DNA from: JAYOEY01 sp038116945
GTDB lineage: Bacteria; Pseudomonadota; Alphaproteobacteria; MPNO01; UBA2964
Direction: 5' to 3'
Assembly: GCA_038116945.1 (NCBI GenBank)
Contig: JAYOEY010000005.1
Span: 1 to 64,000, forward strand
Length of the DNA stretch: 64,000 nucleotides
Part shown: positions 59,215 through 64,000 of the stretch, piece by piece
Numbering within the stretch: the first letter of the stretch is position 1
Layout of the letters: the number at the start of each line of letters is the position of its first letter
Translations under genes and position numbers: made by a program
Notes under the pieces: model-generated
Seen by the model: the letters and a program-made list of their open reading frames with translations, nothing else
Told to the model about the DNA's origin: nothing
Database searches by the model: none

Positions 59215-60603
59215 ATGCATTCCAGGCGCGGGTTCGGCCTGACCGGTTGGACGGTTTTACGGACGTCTGCGGCCTGCGCCGCGGCGTTCGTTTCGATTTT
59301 CATCCTTTCATTCGCGCCCGTTCGCGCGGCGGTTTTCAACCCCGAGACCTTTACCCTGGCGAACGGCATGCAGGTGGTGGTGGTGACCAACCGGCGTGCG
59401 CCGGTGGTCGCGCACATGGTGTGGTACCGGGTCGGCGCGGCCGACGAGCCGGCCGGCAAATCGGGAATCGCGCATTTCCTCGAACATCTGATGTTCAAGG
59501 GAACCAAGACCATTCCGCCGGGCGAATTCTCCAAGATCGTCGCGCGCAACGGCGGTCGCGACAACGCTTTCACCAGCCAGGATTACACGGCGTATTTCCA
59601 GATCGTCGCACGCGACAGGCTGGACCTTGTCATGCGGATGGAAGCCGACCGGATGCGCAACCTGATCCTGACGGACAAGGAGGTGCTGCCGGAACGCGAT
59701 GTGGTGCTCGAAGAAAGGCGTTCGCGCACCGATAACGATCCGGGGTCGCAGCTCTACGAGGCGGCGAACGCCGCGCTCTACTTGAATCACCCGTACCGCA
59801 ATCCGGTGATCGGCTGGAAACACGAGATCGAACGCCTGACCACCGAGGACGCGCTCGCGTTTTACCGGAAGTACTACGCGCCCAATAACGCGATCCTCGT
59901 CGTGGCGGGCGATGTCGATGCCAGGGAACTGCGTCCGCTCGCCGAGAAATATTACGGCGTCCTTGAACGGGGCCCCGATATCGTCCGCGACCGGGTAGAC
60001 GAACCCGCGCATCATGCCGACAGAAAGGTGGAGCTTCGCAGCCGGCGCGTCCGGCAGCCGAGCTGGTCGCGGACCTGGCTTGCGCCGAGCTATCGCACCG
60101 CGAAGGGGAATGAGGCGTATGCGCTGCAGGTCCTGGAGCGCATTATCGATGGAGGCGCGACGACGCGGCTTTATCGGGAACTTGTCGTGAAACAGGGCAT
60201 CGCCGCGTCCGTCGGCGCCTGGTATTCGGCGGACAGTTACGACATGGGCAGTTTCGGCGTCTCGATTTCGCCGCGCCCGGGCAAGACGCTGGAGGAGGCC
60301 GAGGCGGCCCTGAAGCGCGAGATCGAAAAGCTGTTGCGCGACGGCGTGACCGACGAAGAGGTCGCGCGCGCCAAGAAGGCGATGGTGGCCCGCGCCGTCT
60401 ATGCCAGGGATTCGCTCAGGGCCGCGCCCAACCTGTTCGGTCGGGCGCTGACGACGGGCCGTACGGTGAAAGACGTTGAGGCATGGCCCGAGCGAATTGC
60501 GGCGGTAACCCGCGAGGAGGTCGAGCGGGCGGCGCGCGCCTTGCTGCGGTCGCGCCGCGCGGTGACGAGCGTGCTTCTTCCCGCCGAGAGAAAGGAGGGC
60601 TGA
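59215..60603 (+). CDS. Secreted M16-family zinc peptidase, catalytic subunit
   Basis: The 462-aa protein starts at ATG 59215, 8 nt after AGGAGG. A signal peptide (CAAAFVSIFILSFAPVRA) precedes an M16 peptidase domain with the inverted zinc motif HxxEH, His87-Phe-Leu-Glu90-His91 (SGIAHFLEHLMF), and the downstream glutamate in VLPERDVVLEERRSRTDND. The later non-catalytic half ends with EEVERAARALLRSRRAVTSVLLPAER. It is presumably periplasmic and works as a heterodimer with the product of the next gene, which lacks HxxEH. Confidence 0.9.
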   Translation: MHSRRGFGLTGWTVLRTSAACAAAFVSIFILSFAPVRAAVFNPETFTLANGMQVVVVTNRRAPVVAHMVWYRVGAADEPAGKSGIAHFLEHLMFKGTKTIPPGEFSKIVARNGGRDNAFTSQDYTAYFQIVARDRLDLVMRMEADRMRNLILTDKEVLPERDVVLEERRSRTDNDPGSQLYEAANAALYLNHPYRNPVIGWKHEIERLTTEDALAFYRKYYAPNNAILVVAGDVDARELRPLAEKYYGVLERGPDIVRDRVDEPAHHADRKVELRSRRVRQPSWSRTWLAPSYRTAKGNEAYALQVLERIIDGGATTRLYRELVVKQGIAASVGAWYSADSYDMGSFGVSISPRPGKTLEEAEAALKREIEKLLRDGVTDEEVARAKKAMVARAVYARDSLRAAPNLFGRALTTGRTVKDVEAWPERIAAVTREEVERAARALLRSRRAVTSVLLPAERKEG

Positions 60604-60606
60604 GCC

Positions 60607-61944
60607 ATGAAGAGGCGATCGGCTTTTTTTTCCAACCTGTCGGCGCTTGTGCCGGCGCTGGTCTGTGTCTTTGCGCTGAACGCACAGGCGATGGACATCA
60701 GGCGCGTGGTCAGTGCGGGCGGGATCGAAGCCTGGCTGGTCCAGGACAGCTCGGTTCCCGTGATCTCCTTCAGCTTCGCCTGGCGATCGGGCGCGGCTCG
60801 GGATCCGGCGGGCAAGGAAGGACGGGCCCGCATGCTGGCCGCCCTGCTGGACGAGGGCGCCGGGGATCTGGATTCGCAGTCTTTCCAGCGCCGGCTCGAG
60901 GACAATTCCATACAGCTCGGCTTCAGCGCGAATACCGAAACCTTTCGCGGCAACCTGCGGACGCTTTCCGTCAATCGCGATGAAGCCTTCCGGCTGCTGG
61001 CGCTGGCGGTCAACAGCCCGCGTTTCGATCCCGAACCGGTCGAGCGGATTCGCTCGCAGCTCGTCGTCAATCTCAGGGCGTCCCAGGAAGACCCGGATAC
61101 GATCGCGACCCGGAAATGGTACAGCACGGTCTTTCCGGAACATCCGTACGGCCGTCCCAATGACGGCACCGTCGACACCATCAAGGCGATTACGGTCGCC
61201 GACCTGAAGGATTTCGCTTCCCGGCATTTCGTGCGCAAGGGGCTGGTGATCGGGGTTGCCGGCGACATCACCGCTGAAGAGCTCGCCAGGCGTCTCGACG
61301 AGGTGTTCGGCCGGTTGCCTTCTTCGCGGCCGGCGACTGCGATCCCCGAAGTCGCGCCCGCCAACCTCGGCAAGATCATTGTCGTCAGGCACGATGTCCC
61401 GCAGAGCGTCGTCCTGTTCGGGCAGGCGGGAATCAAGCGCGACGACCCGGACTGGTACGCGGCCTATGTCATGAACCGGATCCTCGGCGGCGGCGGATTT
61501 TCGAGCCGCCTGATGGAGGAGGTTCGCGAAAAGCGCGGCCTGGCCTATTCGGTCTATTCCTATCTGAGCCCGTTCGAGCACGCCGCGCTCTATATGGGCG
61601 GAGTCGGCACCGCGAACGCGCGGGTCGCGGAATCGCTCAAGATCATCCGCGCCGAATGGCAGCGCATGGCGGAGAAGGGCGTGACCGAAGAAGAACTTGC
61701 GTCGGCCAAGACCTACATAAACGGCTCGTTTCCGCTGCGGCTCGATTCGAACCGCCGGATCGCGCGACTGCTGGTCTCGGTTCAGATCAGCCGGCTCGGC
61801 ATCGACTATATCGGCAGACGTGCGAAGCTGATCGACGCGGTGACGGTTGCCGATATCAGGCGCGTCGCCAAACGCCTGCTCAATCCCGGCAAGCTGACCG
61901 TCGTCGTGGTCGGCAAGCCGGAAGGGCTGGATGAGTCGAAGTAG
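60607..61944 (+). CDS. M16-family peptidase homologue, non-catalytic subunit
   Basis: The 445-aa protein has a signal peptide (ALVPALVCVFALNAQA) and the M16 fold, but the position of HxxEH reads RARMLAALLDEGAG, so it cannot bind zinc. The C-terminal half has the R/Y pair used for substrate binding in M16 heterodimers (GGGGFSSRLMEEVREKRGLAYSVYSYLS). Three nucleotides after the catalytic partner, it is surely its second subunit. Its last base abuts the stop of the convergent RND pump gene (61944/61945). Confidence 0.9.
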   Translation: MKRRSAFFSNLSALVPALVCVFALNAQAMDIRRVVSAGGIEAWLVQDSSVPVISFSFAWRSGAARDPAGKEGRARMLAALLDEGAGDLDSQSFQRRLEDNSIQLGFSANTETFRGNLRTLSVNRDEAFRLLALAVNSPRFDPEPVERIRSQLVVNLRASQEDPDTIATRKWYSTVFPEHPYGRPNDGTVDTIKAITVADLKDFASRHFVRKGLVIGVAGDITAEELARRLDEVFGRLPSSRPATAIPEVAPANLGKIIVVRHDVPQSVVLFGQAGIKRDDPDWYAAYVMNRILGGGGFSSRLMEEVREKRGLAYSVYSYLSPFEHAALYMGGVGTANARVAESLKIIRAEWQRMAEKGVTEEELASAKTYINGSFPLRLDSNRRIARLLVSVQISRLGIDYIGRRAKLIDAVTVADIRRVAKRLLNPGKLTVVVVGKPEGLDESK

Positions 61945-64000
61945 CTACTCCGCCGCGCCCGCCGCCGGGACCGGTTTCCGGACCGATTCCGGCGCGCCGG
62001 CGATATCGGTGGTGGCTTCCGCTTCCCGCAATTCGCGGTCCAGCCGGATGCCCGCATGGGCGCGGGCAGGGGCCAGCGGCGCCAGCAGGCTGTAGATGAT
62101 CGGGATCAGCACCAGGGTGAACACGGTCGCGATCCCGAGCCCGCCGAACACGATCCAGCCGATGGCGGCGCGCGCTTCCGCGCCGGGGCCCGAACCGAGG
62201 ATCAGCGGCAGGGCGCCGAACACCGTCGACAGCATGGTCATGATCACGGGCCGCAGGCGAGTCATCGCGGCCTCGCGCACCGCTTCCATGACCGGCAGCC
62301 CCCGGTCGCGCAGCTGATCGGCGAATTCCACCACCAGAATGCCGTTCTTGGCCATCAGCCCGACCAGCATGATCAGTCCGATCTGGCTGTAGATGTTGAG
62401 GGTGCCGCCGGTCAGCTTGAGAGAAAAGATCGCGGCGGCGAGACCGAACGGGACGGTCAGGATGATGACCATCGCGCTGAGTACGCTCTCGAACTGCGCC
62501 GCCAGCACCAGCAGAACGACGAGCACCGCGATGCCGAACGTGATTGCGACTTCGTTCGATGTTTCCTCCAGCGTCGCGGCTTCGCGCAGGAAACGCAGAT
62601 CGATGCCCGGCGGAAGGGTGTCGTCGGCAATCGCCTGCACCTCGGCCATCGCCTTTCTCATCGGGTAGCCGTTCGGCAGCGGCGTGTCGATTTCGACCGC
62701 CCGTTTCTGCGCCGTCCGGTCGAGTTCCGCGGCGACGCCGACTTCCTCCAGCGTCACGAAGGACGACAGGGGCACAAGCTCGCCTTTGGCGGTCGAGACG
62801 AACAGGTTGCGCAGGTCGCCCGGGTCGTCGATGGCGCCCGAAGCGGATTCCAGCATCACCGGGATCGACCGGTCGTTGACGTTGAGCTCGGCGACCTTGT
62901 AGCCCGCGACCATCGCGCGCAGCGTATTTGAAATGCCCTCGACCGGTACGCCGAGGTCTTCCGCGCGCCGCCGGTCGACCTTGATCGAGATTTGCGGCTG
63001 GGTCTGCTGGAACTCGACCTCCGGGTCCTCGAACTGCGGCAGTCGTTCGTGCATCTTTTCCCGGAAATTGTCAGCCGCCGCGGCGAGGTCCTTGTAATTC
63101 GACCCGGTCAGCGCAAATTCCAGCCGCCCGCCCGAACGTCGCAGGTTGAGGCTGTTGGGCTGGCGTATCCGTACATGCGCGCCGGTGATCTGCCGCAATG
63201 GCTTGCGAAGCTCGCGGGCGATGTCCTCCTGGCTGCGGGTCCGTTCGGACCACGGCGCAAGCGGCGCGACGATCCACACACGGTTTGGATCCCACCGTCC
63301 GACAATCGACATTACGTTGCCGATTTCTCCCTTGTCCTGCAGCGGTTTGAGGAGCGCCTCCACCTGTGCCGACTGCTTGTCCATGTAATCGAGACCGACG
63401 CCGTCCGGTCCCTGCAGCATGATATAGATCGAGCCGCGGTCTTCGCGCGGCAGCAGTTCCTCCGTGATGGTCGGGTAGAGCAGGACAGCGATGGCGGCGG
63501 TCGCCGCCGTGCCGCCGATCATCAGGAAACGGGCGGACAGGGTGAAATCGAGAAAGCGCGCGTAAATTCTCTGCAGCCAGCGGCCAAGCGCGAACAGGCC
63601 GCCGGCCTGCGGCCCGCCTCCCACGCTTTTCCCGACCGGCAAGCGCGAAGCGAGAAACGGGCACAGCGTCAGCGCGACGAAGGAAGAGATCGCGACCGCG
63701 ATGGCGAGAACGATGCCGAACTCGGTAAACAGCTTGCCGGCGTTCGAGGGAAGGAAGGCTATGGGCAGAAACACCGAAATTAGCGTCGCGGAGGTCGCGA
63801 TGACGGCGAAGAAGACCTGCCGGGTGCCCACCACCGCCGCTGCCAGAGGCTTGAGGCCGAGCGTTCGGTGGCGGTGCACGTTCTCGATCACCACCACCGC
63901 ATCGTCGACGATCATGCCGGTCGCCAGCACCAGCGCCAGCAGCGTCAGGATGTTGATCGAATACCCGATCAGCCAGATCGCCGCGATGGTGCCGATCAGG
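61945..64000 (-). CDS. RND-family efflux permease (HAE-1 type), 5' end beyond the window
   Basis: The inner-membrane pump is incomplete: its 5' end lies beyond position 64000, and the frame stays open from the window edge (the edge reads LIGTIAAIWLIGYSINILTLLALVLATGMIVDDAVVVIENVHRHR). The paired aspartates in MIVDDAVVVIEN are the transmembrane-4 proton-relay residues of HAE-1 pumps. Later features are EELLPREDRGSIYIMLQGPDG and the second-half SLKLTGGTLNIYSQIGLIMLVGLMAKNGILVVEFADQLRDRGLPVMEAVREAAMTRLRPVIMT. The substrate is unknown. It converges on the M16 peptidase genes. Confidence 0.9.
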   Translation of the reverse strand, partial: LIGTIAAIWLIGYSINILTLLALVLATGMIVDDAVVVIENVHRHRTLGLKPLAAAVVGTRQVFFAVIATSATLISVFLPIAFLPSNAGKLFTEFGIVLAIAVAISSFVALTLCPFLASRLPVGKSVGGGPQAGGLFALGRWLQRIYARFLDFTLSARFLMIGGTAATAAIAVLLYPTITEELLPREDRGSIYIMLQGPDGVGLDYMDKQSAQVEALLKPLQDKGEIGNVMSIVGRWDPNRVWIVAPLAPWSERTRSQEDIARELRKPLRQITGAHVRIRQPNSLNLRRSGGRLEFALTGSNYKDLAAAADNFREKMHERLPQFEDPEVEFQQTQPQISIKVDRRRAEDLGVPVEGISNTLRAMVAGYKVAELNVNDRSIPVMLESASGAIDDPGDLRNLFVSTAKGELVPLSSFVTLEEVGVAAELDRTAQKRAVEIDTPLPNGYPMRKAMAEVQAIADDTLPPGIDLRFLREAATLEETSNEVAITFGIAVLVVLLVLAAQFESVLSAMVIILTVPFGLAAAIFSLKLTGGTLNIYSQIGLIMLVGLMAKNGILVVEFADQLRDRGLPVMEAVREAAMTRLRPVIMTMLSTVFGALPLILGSGPGAEARAAIGWIVFGGLGIATVFTLVLIPIIYSLLAPLAPARAHAGIRLDRELREAEATTDIAGAPESVRKPVPAAGAAE

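Overview
The window looks like chromosomal DNA from a GC-rich free-living alphaproteobacterium, probably near the Rhodospirillales. The evidence is the alphaproteobacterial LexA box (GTTC-N7-GTTC) in front of an imuA-imuB-dnaE2 mutagenesis cassette, the housekeeping order ribF-ileS-lspA-DUF3035-M16-M16, neighbouring pssA and psd genes, and GC-rich codon use throughout. No rRNA, tRNA, CRISPR array, insertion sequence or origin was recognised. The placement is inference, since no phylogenetic marker was compared.

Layout. 1-2.2 kb: a phage remnant or edge (tail-collar fibre, AT-rich FkbM methyltransferase, XhlA-like small membrane protein). 2.4-18 kb: mixed metabolic genes. These are a type I extradiol dioxygenase-like protein with a class II aldolase homologue, a coiled-coil protein, a WecA-like polyprenyl-phosphate glycosyltransferase, a second class II aldolase, three tandem paralogous MFS transporters, a degenerate receiver protein, an extended SDR, a solitary HigA-like regulator, a gentisate-dioxygenase-like cupin with an LVIVD protein, a FliL-like membrane protein and an LhgO-type oxidase. 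18.1-26.5 kb: envelope and transport (GldA/F/G-type ABC system plus DUF4340; then an opposite-strand Mla/Pqi-type lipid transport operon). 26.5-41.8 kb: a catabolic and redox region with ornithine cyclodeaminase family, LigB-type dioxygenase, flavin monooxygenase, AbrB-type membrane protein, isochorismatase family, a thioredoxin-reductase-like protein, a selenoprotein, and an opposite-strand operon of MFS, OsmC, nitroreductase, gamma-glutamyltransferase and LLM monooxygenase. 41.8-48.1 kb: the SOS cassette imuA-imuB-dnaE2, split by a toxin-antitoxin pair. 48.2-53.7 kb: MBL-fold protein, bacterial sodium channel, pssA-psd, a SAM hydrolase-family gene with an in-frame TGA, and a diguanylate cyclase. 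54-64 kb: ribF, ileS, lspA, DUF3035 lipoprotein, two M16 peptidases and a partial RND pump.

The most notable object is the gene at 34549-36183. Two open stretches that appear to be separate genes are one reading frame joined by TGA at 34837-34839. The TGA encodes the first position of a UxxC motif (Sec97-Ser-Thr-Cys100) in a UGSC-like context, and is followed by a perfect 8-bp hairpin with a GGTC loop that starts 17 nt after the TGA, as expected of a bacterial SECIS. The gene lies 13 nt behind a thioredoxin-reductase-like gene with an intact CxxC, which suggests a reductase-selenoprotein pair. Other points for a second look are the toxin-antitoxin module inside the SOS mutagenesis operon, a roughly 350-bp low-GC patch in the ileS editing domain, and the in-frame TGA in the SAM hydrolase-family gene.

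Intergenic stretches are all shorter than 300 bases. The larger ones (2179-2398, 12783-13016, 16661-16927, 49206-49452, 53734-53993) hold no gene I can support. 16661-16927 is strikingly AT-rich and contains a 28-nt near-palindrome.
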